Program-made: the position numbers and the translations under genes | The notes under the pieces: model-generated | Seen by the model: only the letters and a program-made list of their open reading frames with translations | Databases searched by the model: none | What the model was told of the DNA's origin: nothing | From: Psychrobacter sp. | GTDB lineage: Bacteria; Pseudomonadota; Gammaproteobacteria; Pseudomonadales; Moraxellaceae | Length of the DNA: 44,445 nucleotides | Assembly: GCF_018260395.1 (NCBI RefSeq) | Contig: NZ_JAGLBC010000006.1 | Coordinates: forward strand, 1-44,445 | Direction: 5' to 3' | Shown here: positions 37,450 to 44,445 of the stretch, piece after piece | Numbering within the stretch: the first letter of the stretch is position 1 | Layout: each line of letters begins with the position of its first letter

Positions 37450-38283
37450 TTAAGGATTGACCTGTTGATAGTACCATTCAACTTCACGATCAAACCCTAT
37501 TTGTAATAAGCTTGCCAATATTCGACCTGTCAAACCCCATACCACCTCACCATCTACCTTCCAACAGGCGGTTTTGATATGCACAGTTTGACCAGACCTT
37601 TTATAAGGTAAGACATAATCACATGTGGGTGCAGTAAGTAGCTTCTCAAAATCTGCCCAAAAAATACGGTCAATTTCTCCTAGCTCAGGAACATAGGTCA
37701 CCGGGGGCTCAACCAAAGCAACAATAGGTCGAACTGCCAATCCTTTCTTTGAAGTTTGTGGAGGCAATTGACCTACAATTTGTGCCTTGCTAGGGGGTAA
37801 CGCAACCTCTTCACAAGCCTCTCGTAACGCAGTAACCACATTATTGCCATCACCAACATCGTGCTTACCACCAGCAAAAGACACTTCACCGGCATGGCTG
37901 TTCAAATGTGCTGCACGACGAGTTAATAATACCTTTGGCTGATCTTCATTGGTTATCAACACCAATACCGCTGCATCAGCATTGGGCGTGTTAAGCAGAT
38001 GATCAAGGATCTCTTTAACTTGGCCAATCTCGCTCAGGCTTTCATAGTTATTATGATCGTCATTATCATTATAAATGGCACTATCATCATCGCCACTAGT
38101 TTGGCTAACGACATCTGCTATGCTTTCCTCGAACATAGCCTGTTGCACCCGTTCGGCCATTTGTCTTAACAAAGGGTGAGAGATGTGCTGAGGCAATACC
38201 ACAGCTAACTCTTCAAAAAGCGCTGAGTGTGTATTTTGATGAGTGGTTTTTGATGCTGACAACGTTTCAATAGAGGTTTTCAT
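37450..38283 (-). CDS. nudL: NudL-type Nudix hydrolase (CoA pyrophosphatase)
   Basis: The 277-residue protein carries a CoA-pyrophosphatase-type Nudix domain. LLTRRAAHLNSHAGEVSFAGGKHD followed by VTALREACEEVALPP aligns with the NudL/YeaB pattern, and GQLPPQTSKKGLAVRPIVALV is the typical continuation. Such enzymes cleave CoA and CoA derivatives to 4'-phosphopantetheine and 3',5'-ADP. The N-terminal 90 residues contain an acidic Asp/Asn-rich stretch (near 66-80) not found in the roughly 190-residue E. coli enzyme. It is divergent from another Nudix gene across a 276-bp region with a nested inverted repeat. Confidence 0.9.
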   Translation of the reverse strand: MKTSIETLSASKTTHQNTHSALFEELAVVLPQHISHPLLRQMAERVQQAMFEESIADVVSQTSGDDDSAIYNDNDDHNNYESLSEIGQVKEILDHLLNTPNADAAVLVLITNEDQPKVLLTRRAAHLNSHAGEVSFAGGKHDVGDGNNVVTALREACEEVALPPSKAQIVGQLPPQTSKKGLAVRPIVALVEPPVTYVPELGEIDRIFWADFEKLLTAPTCDYVLPYKRSGQTVHIKTACWKVDGEVVWGLTGRILASLLQIGFDREVEWYYQQVNP

Positions 38284-38363
38284 AATACCTAATAAATAAT
38301 TTTCAAATAGGTTAGAGGTTTAGGTTAGACTAACGTATTACTATTAAGTATGCTATCTTGATG

Positions 38364-38457
38364 ACTTGCACGTTTTAGTAACGGATTTGCAGTAATGATA
38401 AATAGAATATCATGATACCGTTACCGTCAACTTACTACAATTAAGGTTTCTGCAAGT
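38364..38457. promoter_or_regulatory. Nested triple inverted repeat between two divergent Nudix genes
   Basis: Three pairs of arms nest inside one another: ACTTGCA (38364-38370) with TGCAAGT (38451-38457), GTAACGG (38378-38384) with CCGTTAC (38418-38424), and ATGATA (38395-38400) with TATCAT (38408-38413). It is not followed by T-tracts. It may be a structured leader or a set of operator half-sites; I do not recognise it. Confidence 0.5.
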
Positions 38458-38559
38458 TAAAATGTAAGCTGACTCAATGAATACCTTAAATTAAATATAA
38501 TATTTTATCACTTTAAATGCATTTAATAAGTCACTACCTGCAAAAATAAGGACGGCCCT

Positions 38560-39123
38560 ATGGCGTACTGTTTACAATGCGGACACCAAGCGGAACATAA
38601 GATTCCAGAAGGAGACCACAACCCACGCTTGGTATGTCCCAACTGCCATTATATACATTATGAAAATCCAAAAGTAATCTGTGGTGCCATTGTTATTCAT
38701 CAAGATAAAGTTCTGCTATGCCGCCGCGCTATTGAGCCTAGATACGGTTATTGGACATTACCTGCCGGCTTCATGGAGATTGGTGAAACCATGGCAGAAG
38801 GTGCAGCTCGAGAAACCATAGAAGAAGCAGCGGCCATAGCTATCAAACCTAATCTTTATTGCTTATATGATATTCCTCATATTGGACAAATCTATGTGCT
38901 TTATCTCACTGAGCTTAAAGATGGAGAGTTTGATGTTGGCCCTGAGAGTCTAGAATGTGCATTGTTTGAAGAAGATGAGATACCTTGGGATGAGATTGCA
39001 TTCGAAGCGGTTAAACGAACTTTAAAACATTACTTCAAGGATCGTCAAACCATTAGTGATCACGGTAGCTTTCCTATTCATCAAGAAAGCATTCCCAAAG
39101 ATAAAGGTATCAAACGTTATTAA
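38560..39123 (+). CDS. Zinc-ribbon Nudix hydrolase
   Basis: The 187-residue protein begins with a zinc ribbon (C4-x2-C7 and C26-x2-C29) followed by a Nudix domain. Its Nudix box spans G70 to E89 (GFMEIGETMAEGAARETIEE) and fits Gx5Ex7REUxEE exactly. The architecture resembles the C-terminal half of NADH pyrophosphatase NudC and a family of short zinc-ribbon Nudix proteins common in gammaproteobacteria. ADP-ribose, NADH or FAD are plausible substrates but are not decided by sequence. AAGGAC lies a few bases before the ATG. Confidence 0.92.
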   Translation: MAYCLQCGHQAEHKIPEGDHNPRLVCPNCHYIHYENPKVICGAIVIHQDKVLLCRRAIEPRYGYWTLPAGFMEIGETMAEGAARETIEEAAAIAIKPNLYCLYDIPHIGQIYVLYLTELKDGEFDVGPESLECALFEEDEIPWDEIAFEAVKRTLKHYFKDRQTISDHGSFPIHQESIPKDKGIKRY

Positions 39124-39202
39124 TACAAGGGCTAAAGTTGCATCATTCAGCATAAACTTCTTATCAAAAAAACGTTTGACCTTTTATACGGAAACCTTGC
39201 CA

Positions 39203-39796
39203 ATGGCCTTTACTACATCCAATCAATCCGTACCTTATGCTATTTACAATAATCATTCCATTGACTATAACCAAACTGTTAATGACCACAATCATAAGTT
39301 AGGCTTCGTTAAAGCATTGGCATTGGTTACGTTGTTGATTGGTGCAATGGGTCATTGTCACGCTCAAGCGATCGATGGCTATAAAACTATTTATAAAAGT
39401 ACTGGTAAATTTGGCGAAACCAAATATTCGCAATTTGAGCCCAAATCAGGGACTCATTTTGAAGTTATTCAGATGCGTCATGATGGTCGACAAAACCAAC
39501 CAGGACTATATGCTCCTAACCCTAACAACCAATCAGATACGACTCAATCAAGCTTTACTCAAAGCAAAACTGCTTTGACCTCAAATTCAAACCAAACCAC
39601 TGCAAAAACTTCTAATTCTAAGTCCGCTACCCACTTACAGTGCCAGAAACTTAATAACAATTTATTGAATCTGCAGGCAAGTGGTGACATTTATGAATCA
39701 ATATCCGGTGGTGAACGGCGTTACTTATCACCCCCACAAGTGGCCGTTAAGATAGAGGAAACCCAAAGCCTATTGGATAATTATTGTCAAAGTTAA
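39203..39796 (+). CDS. DUF4124-like secreted protein
   Basis: I start this at the ATG at 39203; an in-frame ATG at 39056 would overlap the upstream Nudix gene. The 197-residue protein has a long polar N-terminus, then a hydrophobic signal core (FVKALALVTLLIGAMGHCHAQA) with likely cleavage after AQA. A DUF4124-like stretch follows (GYKTIYKSTGKFGETKYSQFEP, resembling the family's 'YKW.D..G...YSD.P'). Next is a Ser/Asn/Thr-rich spacer, and then a C-terminal segment starting at LQCQKL with GGERRYLSPPQ and a final Cys (DNYCQS) that could form a disulfide with it. Function is unknown. It converges on nnr with interlocked stop codons (TTAA, 39793-39796). Confidence 0.75.
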   Translation: MAFTTSNQSVPYAIYNNHSIDYNQTVNDHNHKLGFVKALALVTLLIGAMGHCHAQAIDGYKTIYKSTGKFGETKYSQFEPKSGTHFEVIQMRHDGRQNQPGLYAPNPNNQSDTTQSSFTQSKTALTSNSNQTTAKTSNSKSATHLQCQKLNNNLLNLQASGDIYESISGGERRYLSPPQVAVKIEETQSLLDNYCQS

Positions 39797-41472
39797 TCTA
39801 TAGTTAAATCTTTGAAGACCTCCCCGACCATCTGCGCCATATCATTGGCTTGAAGTGCCCAAGTACCTTTTATAGACTGCAACTTATCTCCAGCCATGGC
39901 ATGTAACATTACCGCTTGAGTCAAACTACGAACTTCTTTAGATAAACTAGACTGTGCCAAAAGTCCCACACATAAGCCAGATAACACATCACCCATACCA
40001 GCAGTGGCCATGCCTGCATTTCCAGCAGCACAGACATAACTTGCCTGCGCTGTCATCACCATTGAACCTGCCCCTTTTAACAACCAACTGCCTTGGTATT
40101 TGTGTTGTAATTCTGATAGTGCTTTATATCTATCGTCTTCTACTTCTGAAACTTTTTTGTTCAACAATCTAGCAGCCTCACCACTATGCGGCGTGTACCA
40201 AACTTCATGACGCTCAGCATGATTAGCAAGTTGTTTTACAATTTCTGGCGATTTTTTATTCAAAGTGGCTAAATGATACAGACCATCGGCATCAATAATT
40301 AAATCTTTATTTTGCTGTAGCGCTTGCTGTAAATACGGCTCAAATAAGTTAAGACTTAACTCATCACGACCCAACCCCATCCCTATGGCGATTGCGTCAC
40401 ATTGTGATATTAAATCTTTAACCGCCTCGATACTGTGTAAATCCAAGCTCATGGCGTTTGGCACATAACCAATTAGACTGCTATGGAATGCTTTATGGCA
40501 AGCCACTGTCAGTTTACCCACACCGGTTGCAAACGCAGTGCTCGCTGATAATAGGGCTGCGCCGCCCATGCCTTGAGAGCCGTCTATTTGATTGCCCCCT
40601 ATAATTAAAGCATGACCAAAACTACCCTTATGGGTATTGTTTTCACGCTCCACTAAAGGCTTAGCATGGGATTGCAGCCATGCCACAGGAGGTATATTCA
40701 AGACACTGGGTATTAACGATAAATCAATTATTTGACCACAATAATCTGCGGCATCTTTGATATGAAGTCCTAATTTTCTAGCGACCAAACATAGGGTGAT
40801 ATCTGCTTTAACCGCACTACGATTGAAAACTTGTCCAGTACGACTTACAAGACCACTTGGCACATCTATACTAAGTACCTTAAGTCTATCGCTATAGAGA
40901 CGTTGATGATTGTTTATGGTAGCTATTGCCTGAGCATACTCATTGGTAGGTTCACGATCTAGGCCAATTCCAAATATGGCATCAACATACAAATCAGCTT
41001 GCGCTATCGCGTTATCACCATTTATTTTAGAAACTGCTTTATTAGAAAACTGATAAACTGCTATATCACCTTGTAACGCCTGCTCTTTCGCCATTTTAGC
41101 GTCAGCAGTAGACGCTTGTGCCACCTCAATGACTGTTACTTTCGCCACTAGTTTACTTAAATAATAGGCCACCAACCACCCATCGCCTCCGTTATTACCA
41201 CTGCCGACCCAAACACAAACCGTCAAGTCACATGCTTCTGATACTTGTAGCAAACCTTTATCATCTAGTTTTTTAAACCTTTTAGCAGTGATGTTATGGA
41301 TAATCCAATGTGCAATTTGCCAAGCCGCTTGTTGCATCAAAGCGTAACTCATATTTCCTTGGTCAAACCAAGATTTTTCAATGGCATAAACTTGCTCTGG
41401 GGTATATAAAGCAATATAGTTATTTGCGGCTAGGGCAATACAATCTTGAGTAAACTGAGTATTTAATGTCAT
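39793..41472 (-). CDS. nnr: Bifunctional NAD(P)H-hydrate epimerase/dehydratase
   Basis: This repair enzyme epimerises and dehydrates damaged NAD(P)H hydrates. The 559-residue protein combines the YjeF N-terminal epimerase domain (GSGNNGGDGWLVAYYL at 90-105; DIPSGL-like segment IDVPSGLVSRTG) with the C-terminal ribokinase-like ADP/ATP-dependent dehydratase. The latter has GHALIIGGNQIDGSQGMGGAA, TPHSGEAARLL and GNAGMATAGMGDVLSG near 484-499. Length is slightly above E. coli Nnr (515). It is divergent from queG, which is also a neighbour of nnr in E. coli; here there is no tsaE between or beside them. Confidence 0.95.
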   Translation of the reverse strand: MTLNTQFTQDCIALAANNYIALYTPEQVYAIEKSWFDQGNMSYALMQQAAWQIAHWIIHNITAKRFKKLDDKGLLQVSEACDLTVCVWVGSGNNGGDGWLVAYYLSKLVAKVTVIEVAQASTADAKMAKEQALQGDIAVYQFSNKAVSKINGDNAIAQADLYVDAIFGIGLDREPTNEYAQAIATINNHQRLYSDRLKVLSIDVPSGLVSRTGQVFNRSAVKADITLCLVARKLGLHIKDAADYCGQIIDLSLIPSVLNIPPVAWLQSHAKPLVERENNTHKGSFGHALIIGGNQIDGSQGMGGAALLSASTAFATGVGKLTVACHKAFHSSLIGYVPNAMSLDLHSIEAVKDLISQCDAIAIGMGLGRDELSLNLFEPYLQQALQQNKDLIIDADGLYHLATLNKKSPEIVKQLANHAERHEVWYTPHSGEAARLLNKKVSEVEDDRYKALSELQHKYQGSWLLKGAGSMVMTAQASYVCAAGNAGMATAGMGDVLSGLCVGLLAQSSLSKEVRSLTQAVMLHAMAGDKLQSIKGTWALQANDMAQMVGEVFKDLTID

Positions 41473-41562
41473 GATTTTACTCCTAGTTTATGAGTAAGGT
41501 TTTATATTGGTTAGTGAATAGCTTATCATACACCTTCTTATAAGCTACGAGTCAACTGTGCT

Positions 41563-42741
41563 ATGTCCGCCTCCCACATCCCAGATTTAGACAACTCTGA
41601 GACGCTTAATGTTAACCCTTTTAATGACGCTCAAGATGTCAAAAATTGGATTCGACAGCAGGCCTTGGCGCTTGGATTTGCTGATTGCGGCTTTATTGGA
41701 GTCAATCACCCCGTTTTTTCGCAGCAAATGCAAGGGTTACGCGACTGGTTAGCAGCAGGTCACTATGGCCAACTCAAATTTATGGCATTAAATCATGACA
41801 AACGAGCCAATCCTGGCCTTTTGGTAGAAGGGTCTCGCACCATTGTGTCTGTACGCATGGACTATCTTGAGACAGCACCAAGGCCGCGACGCATAGAAGA
41901 TAACTTGCGTCCTAATCATGCCATAATTGCCCGTTATGCCCGTGGTCGTGACTATCATAAAACCATGCGTTCACGCTTAAAGCTGTTGGCCCAAAAAATT
42001 CAAATCATGTTACCGCAGTGGCAACACCTTGATGTCAATGCAGACCAGCCTTTTGTGTTTCGCCCCTTTAGTGATTCAGCACCTATTTTTGAACGTCCGT
42101 TAGCAGATGCTGCAGGTTTGGGTTGGACCGGCAAGCATACTTTGTTACTAAATAAGCAGTCTGGCTCATTTTTTGTTTTAGGAGAACTGTTTTTAAGTTT
42201 GGCATTACCAGATGATAGCCCTGTAACCGCGCATTGTGGTAGCTGTACTGCCTGTATAGATATTTGTCCTACAAAGGCCATAGTTGCCCCTTATAAACTC
42301 AAAGCAGACGCTTGTATTTCTTACTTGACCATTGAACACGACGGTGTTATTGAAGAAAAATATAGGAAGGCAATTGGTAACCGAGTTTTTGGCTGTGACG
42401 ACTGCCAGTTAATCTGTCCCTGGAACCGCTATGCCAAAATAAGCCCCATCGATGACTTTTTAGCACGTCATAATTTAGATGACAGTCTATTAATACAACT
42501 GTGGCAATGGTCAGAAGAAATGTTTTTAGATAAAACACAAGGCAGCCCCATACGTCGAACAGGGTATGTTAATTTTTTGCGTAACTTAGCCATTGGCATT
42601 GGCAATGCGCCTTATGCGTATGACAATATAGTTCAGCTTAAATCAAGACTGGGAACTTTAGGAGACGTTTTGGATGAGCACATTCAATGGTCAATTTTGG
42701 AACAAAAATCTAAACAAGCGAACGATGTTTTTATTGATTAA
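41563..42741 (+). CDS. queG: Epoxyqueuosine reductase QueG
   Basis: QueG carries out the last step of queuosine tRNA modification, reducing epoxyqueuosine to queuosine with cobalamin and two [4Fe-4S] clusters. The 392-residue protein has the N-terminal DUF1730-type domain and the catalytic Asp in SDSAPIFERPLA (D171). The ferredoxin-type cysteines are C225-x2-C228-x2-C231-x3-C235 and C278-x2-C281-x3-C285. QKSGSFF-like NKQSGSFFVLGEL precedes them. The roughly 25-residue N-terminal extension is longer than in E. coli QueG (379). The ATG at 41563 has no obvious Shine-Dalgarno sequence. Confidence 0.95.
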   Translation: MSASHIPDLDNSETLNVNPFNDAQDVKNWIRQQALALGFADCGFIGVNHPVFSQQMQGLRDWLAAGHYGQLKFMALNHDKRANPGLLVEGSRTIVSVRMDYLETAPRPRRIEDNLRPNHAIIARYARGRDYHKTMRSRLKLLAQKIQIMLPQWQHLDVNADQPFVFRPFSDSAPIFERPLADAAGLGWTGKHTLLLNKQSGSFFVLGELFLSLALPDDSPVTAHCGSCTACIDICPTKAIVAPYKLKADACISYLTIEHDGVIEEKYRKAIGNRVFGCDDCQLICPWNRYAKISPIDDFLARHNLDDSLLIQLWQWSEEMFLDKTQGSPIRRTGYVNFLRNLAIGIGNAPYAYDNIVQLKSRLGTLGDVLDEHIQWSILEQKSKQANDVFID

Positions 42742-42848
42742 GGTGCTGTAAAAAAAAGAGCACTATAAAAACGGTGCAATAAAAAAAGCACTTAAAAAAG
42801 TGTGCTATAAAAAAAGCACCTACCAAATAAAGTAGATGCTTTGTTTTA
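42742..42848. repeat. Cluster of GTGC/GCAC mini-hairpins with a bidirectional terminator
   Basis: Between queG and kbp the sequence repeats GGTGC and AGCAC words separated by A-tracts. The clearest structure is AGCACCTAC (42815-42823) with GTAGATGCT (42832-42840), one mismatch, with T-tracts on either strand. A second, AGCACTT with a bulged AAGTGTGCT, lies just before it (42787-42806). Both can end the kbp transcript; the first can also end queG. Confidence 0.7.
42815..42848. terminator. Bidirectional terminator between queG and kbp
   Basis: The stem AGCACCTAC/GTAGATGCT is followed by TTGTTTTAT on the plus strand and by seven T residues on the minus strand. Confidence 0.75.
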
Positions 42849-42994
42849 TATTAATTTAGATACTGCATTCTAGTTAACTATCACTTGACTAACAACATAA
42901 GCAAATTAGATGCGAATTAGTTAGTAGCAGTAATCTACTTAGCTATAAGGCAGTTACCTATCAATTAGTTAGCTATTAATAAGAAATAAGCTAA

Positions 42995-43516
42995 TTATGG
43001 CTTTGGAATACGTAGCACTTGACCTGGGTAAATTTTATCAGGGCTTGATAACATTGGTTGGTTGGCTTCAAATATTTTGTTATATTCATTAGCAGAACCA
43101 TACACTTCTTGAGAGATCTTCGATAATGTATCACCTGATTTTACAGTATACATAGTTGACTCAGGAGCATCTTGTTTGATATCGATGTTATCGATAACTT
43201 TAGCCACGTACTGAACATTACCCACAGTGATAATGGCTTTCTCACGGTCTGCCTGTGTTTCTGCATTACCGCTAATTTCAGCAGTATCCGTAGTGGCATT
43301 GTACTTAACTGATAAATTAGAGATATTGAGATTTTGTTGTTGAACACGTTTTAAAAGCAAGTTAGCTACAGATTGAGCAGAAGGCTCAGTAGAAGCAGGC
43401 GCTGGAGTTGATGTATGTGCTGGCGCAGCATTTGCATGTGACTCTTGTTCTTTTTTTGCGTCATCATGATTAAAAATCTTGTCGCCAATATCCTTTGCAA
43501 AACTAAAAATTCCCAT
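42995..43516 (-). CDS. kbp: Kbp-like BON-LysM potassium-binding protein
   Basis: E. coli Kbp (YgaU) is a cytoplasmic K+-binding protein with a BON and a LysM domain. This 173-residue protein starts MGIFSFAKDIGDKIFN (Kbp: MGLFNFVKDAGEKLW). It then has an Ala/Pro/Thr-rich linker (about 22-47) longer than in E. coli, a BON domain (about 47-115, ISGNAETQADREKAIITVGN) and a C-terminal LysM domain (about 122-171, YTVKSGDTLSKISQEVYGSA and PDKIYPGQVLRIP) that is nearly identical to that of Kbp. There is no signal peptide, consistent with a cytoplasmic protein. AGGAG lies just before the ATG. The neighbouring 387-bp spacer suggests its own promoter. Confidence 0.93.
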   Translation of the reverse strand: MGIFSFAKDIGDKIFNHDDAKKEQESHANAAPAHTSTPAPASTEPSAQSVANLLLKRVQQQNLNISNLSVKYNATTDTAEISGNAETQADREKAIITVGNVQYVAKVIDNIDIKQDAPESTMYTVKSGDTLSKISQEVYGSANEYNKIFEANQPMLSSPDKIYPGQVLRIPKP

Positions 43517-43903
43517 GAATTTCTCCTAAATATTATTGTTGATAAATAAGCCAAACATAACTTATAAAATTAGTATTATGCTCTTAAAGTGATAGTAGAT
43601 TTAGAAAAAAAATATCTATCAAATAAATTAGTCACTCTAAGCGTGGCTTATAGCTGTGTTTTCCACCATCAAAGTATACTCATTGAAAGGTGTATTTATT
43701 ACTAAATCAGTGTATATAATTGTTAAATTTTATTACTCACTGTATACGTAAAATAATTAAACAGGAGATAAACTAAACCTTAAAGTAGATATTAATGCTC
43801 AAAAACAAAAAAGACCATAAAATATTTTATGGTCAATTTACTAATCAATAGCAGCTTAAACTGTAATCAAAAAATATACTATAATCTGCAATTAATTTAA
43901 AAA
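43517..43903. other. 387-bp spacer between kbp and acpP
   Basis: No gene is visible. It contains the acpP terminator (43802-43834), a TGATAG/CTATCA inverted repeat (43590-43621), and AT-rich sequence that should hold the kbp promoter. Confidence 0.5.
43802..43834 (-). terminator. Rho-independent terminator of acpP
   Basis: GACCATAAAAT and ATTTTATGGTC (43813-43834) form a perfect 22-bp palindrome. On the minus strand it runs into TTTTTTGTTTTT. It lies 70 bp after the acpP stop and implies that acpP is not co-transcribed with a downstream fabF here. Confidence 0.9.
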
Positions 43904-44146
43904 TTAAGATTCAAGTTTTGACTTAATATAATCTACTGCTTTTTGAACTGTGGTCAATTCGTTTGAATCATCATCAGGGATGGTGATATCAAAGTCATTC
44001 TCAAAAGTCATTACCAACTCAACGACGTCTAAAGAGTCAGCACCTAAATCATTTATGAATGAAGAATCGTTTTTGATGTCTTCGATGTCAACATCTAGCT
44101 GTTCAGCCACAGCAGATTTTACTTTTAATTCAATTTCTTCGCTCAT
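43904..44146 (-). CDS. acpP: Acyl carrier protein
   Basis: ACP carries growing fatty acyl chains on a 4'-phosphopantetheine arm. The product is 80 residues (E. coli 78) from the ATG at 44146, giving MSEEIELKVK; the ATG four codons upstream overlaps the GGAG ribosome-binding site and is rejected. The attachment serine is S38 in LGADSLDVVELVM, and the protein is acidic as expected. Downstream, a terminator and then kbp follow instead of fabF. Upstream, 40 bp of spacer is followed by a 175-bp inverted-repeat element. Confidence 0.97.
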   Translation of the reverse strand: MSEEIELKVKSAVAEQLDVDIEDIKNDSSFINDLGADSLDVVELVMTFENDFDITIPDDDSNELTTVQKAVDYIKSKLES

Positions 44147-44187
44147 TAGAATCTCCATCTTTATGTAAATTTCAAAGTTTATTTTGG

Positions 44188-44362
44188 TTAGGGCGTGTCC
44201 CTATTTGCAAATTAAATAAGTTATGGTCTAAAAATGGCTATATTTTCGCCAAACTGTGTCTAATTTCTAGCTAATATGCCTATATTATCTTCGAAATTAT
44301 TCGTGTTTGACAAAAATCTATCTCATTTTTAGCCTCATAATCCAAATAGGGACACGCCCTAA
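44188..44362. mobile_element. MITE-like element, 175 bp, upstream of acpP
   Basis: TTAGGGCGTGTCCCTATTTG (44188-44207) is the exact reverse complement of CAAATAGGGACACGCCCTAA (44343-44362). The interior is AT-rich and has no gene. If the outermost TA is taken as the target duplication (left TA at 44189-44190, right TA at 44360-44361), the ends read GGGCGTGTCCC, a layout typical of non-autonomous elements moved by a TA-targeting transposase such as the IS630 family. I cannot name the parent element. Transcribed as acpP leader, the ends would pair into one long hairpin. Confidence 0.75.
44284..44313 (-). promoter_or_regulatory. Candidate sigma70 promoter inside the MITE, toward acpP
   Basis: On the minus strand TTGTCA (44308-44313) and GATAAT (44284-44289) are separated by 18 bp, each matching consensus at five of six positions. 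It points toward acpP, with its -10 about 140 bp upstream of the start codon. Confidence 0.45.
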
Positions 44363-44402
44363 TGTCATTATTCGTATATTTAAATGCTCGTATAATTAAA
44401 TA

Positions 44403-44430
44403 ATCATACCTTAAAAGAACCATATATCAA
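44403..44430 (-). promoter_or_regulatory. Candidate native acpP promoter outside the MITE
   Basis: On the minus strand TTGATA (44425-44430) and TATGAT (44403-44408) are separated by 16 bp. It lies beyond the element as seen from acpP and could be the original promoter. Confidence 0.4.
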
Positions 44431-44445
44431 GATATAACAACCAAT

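Overview
The window is a chromosomal segment of a gammaproteobacterium, most likely Moraxellaceae and probably Psychrobacter. This is an inference from gene content, moderate-to-low GC with AT-rich spacers, a biotin ligase without a DNA-binding domain, the linked rluC/rne and smc/zipA/ligA loci, and a very long RNase E. No rRNA, tRNA, prophage, CRISPR array or complete insertion sequence was recognised. Almost all genes are housekeeping or metabolic.

Layout. 118-576 (-) is a GNAT acetyltransferase and 1087-1767 (+) is radC. 2245-5043 (+) is a long membrane-anchored FadE-type acyl-CoA dehydrogenase. 5250-7570 holds a cytochrome c and epmB (-) divergent from efp (+), so an elongation factor sits beside one of the enzymes that modifies it. 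After yjbQ (+), an evenly spaced minus-strand operon runs rluC - HAD phosphatase - ubiA - DUF4112 (11814 down to 8340). A 1.2 kb gene-free, hairpin-rich stretch then leads into rne (13022-17197). 17360-21214 holds a DUF808 membrane protein (-) and two lipoproteins (+), one of them a YfbK-like VWA protein. 21259-24938 (-) holds a DadA-like oxidoreductase and ligA.

25327-29659 (+) is the most interesting metabolic unit: an ACAD10/11-like acyl-CoA dehydrogenase, an APH-fold kinase, a histidine phosphatase and a short-chain dehydrogenase, closed by a strong terminator. Kinase and dehydrogenase correspond to the two halves of the animal ACAD10/11 fusion enzymes and to LvaA/LvaC of levulinate catabolism. 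This suggests a 4-hydroxyacyl-CoA degradation module, which here sits between ligA and zipA-smc.

29732-36021 (-) holds zipA, smc and a TauE/SafE-type transporter. 36310-39796 holds birA (+), two head-to-head Nudix hydrolases around a nested inverted repeat, and a DUF4124-like secreted protein. 39793-42741 holds nnr (-) divergent from queG (+). 42995-44146 (-) holds kbp and acpP. A 175-bp MITE-like element with 20-bp perfect terminal inverted repeats lies about 40 bp upstream of acpP.

Two themes run through the non-coding DNA. First, many intergenic regions carry short (13-28 bp) degenerate tandem duplications close to gene starts or ends. Second, the rne leader shows many local hairpins, including one that would bury the start codon, consistent with autoregulation.
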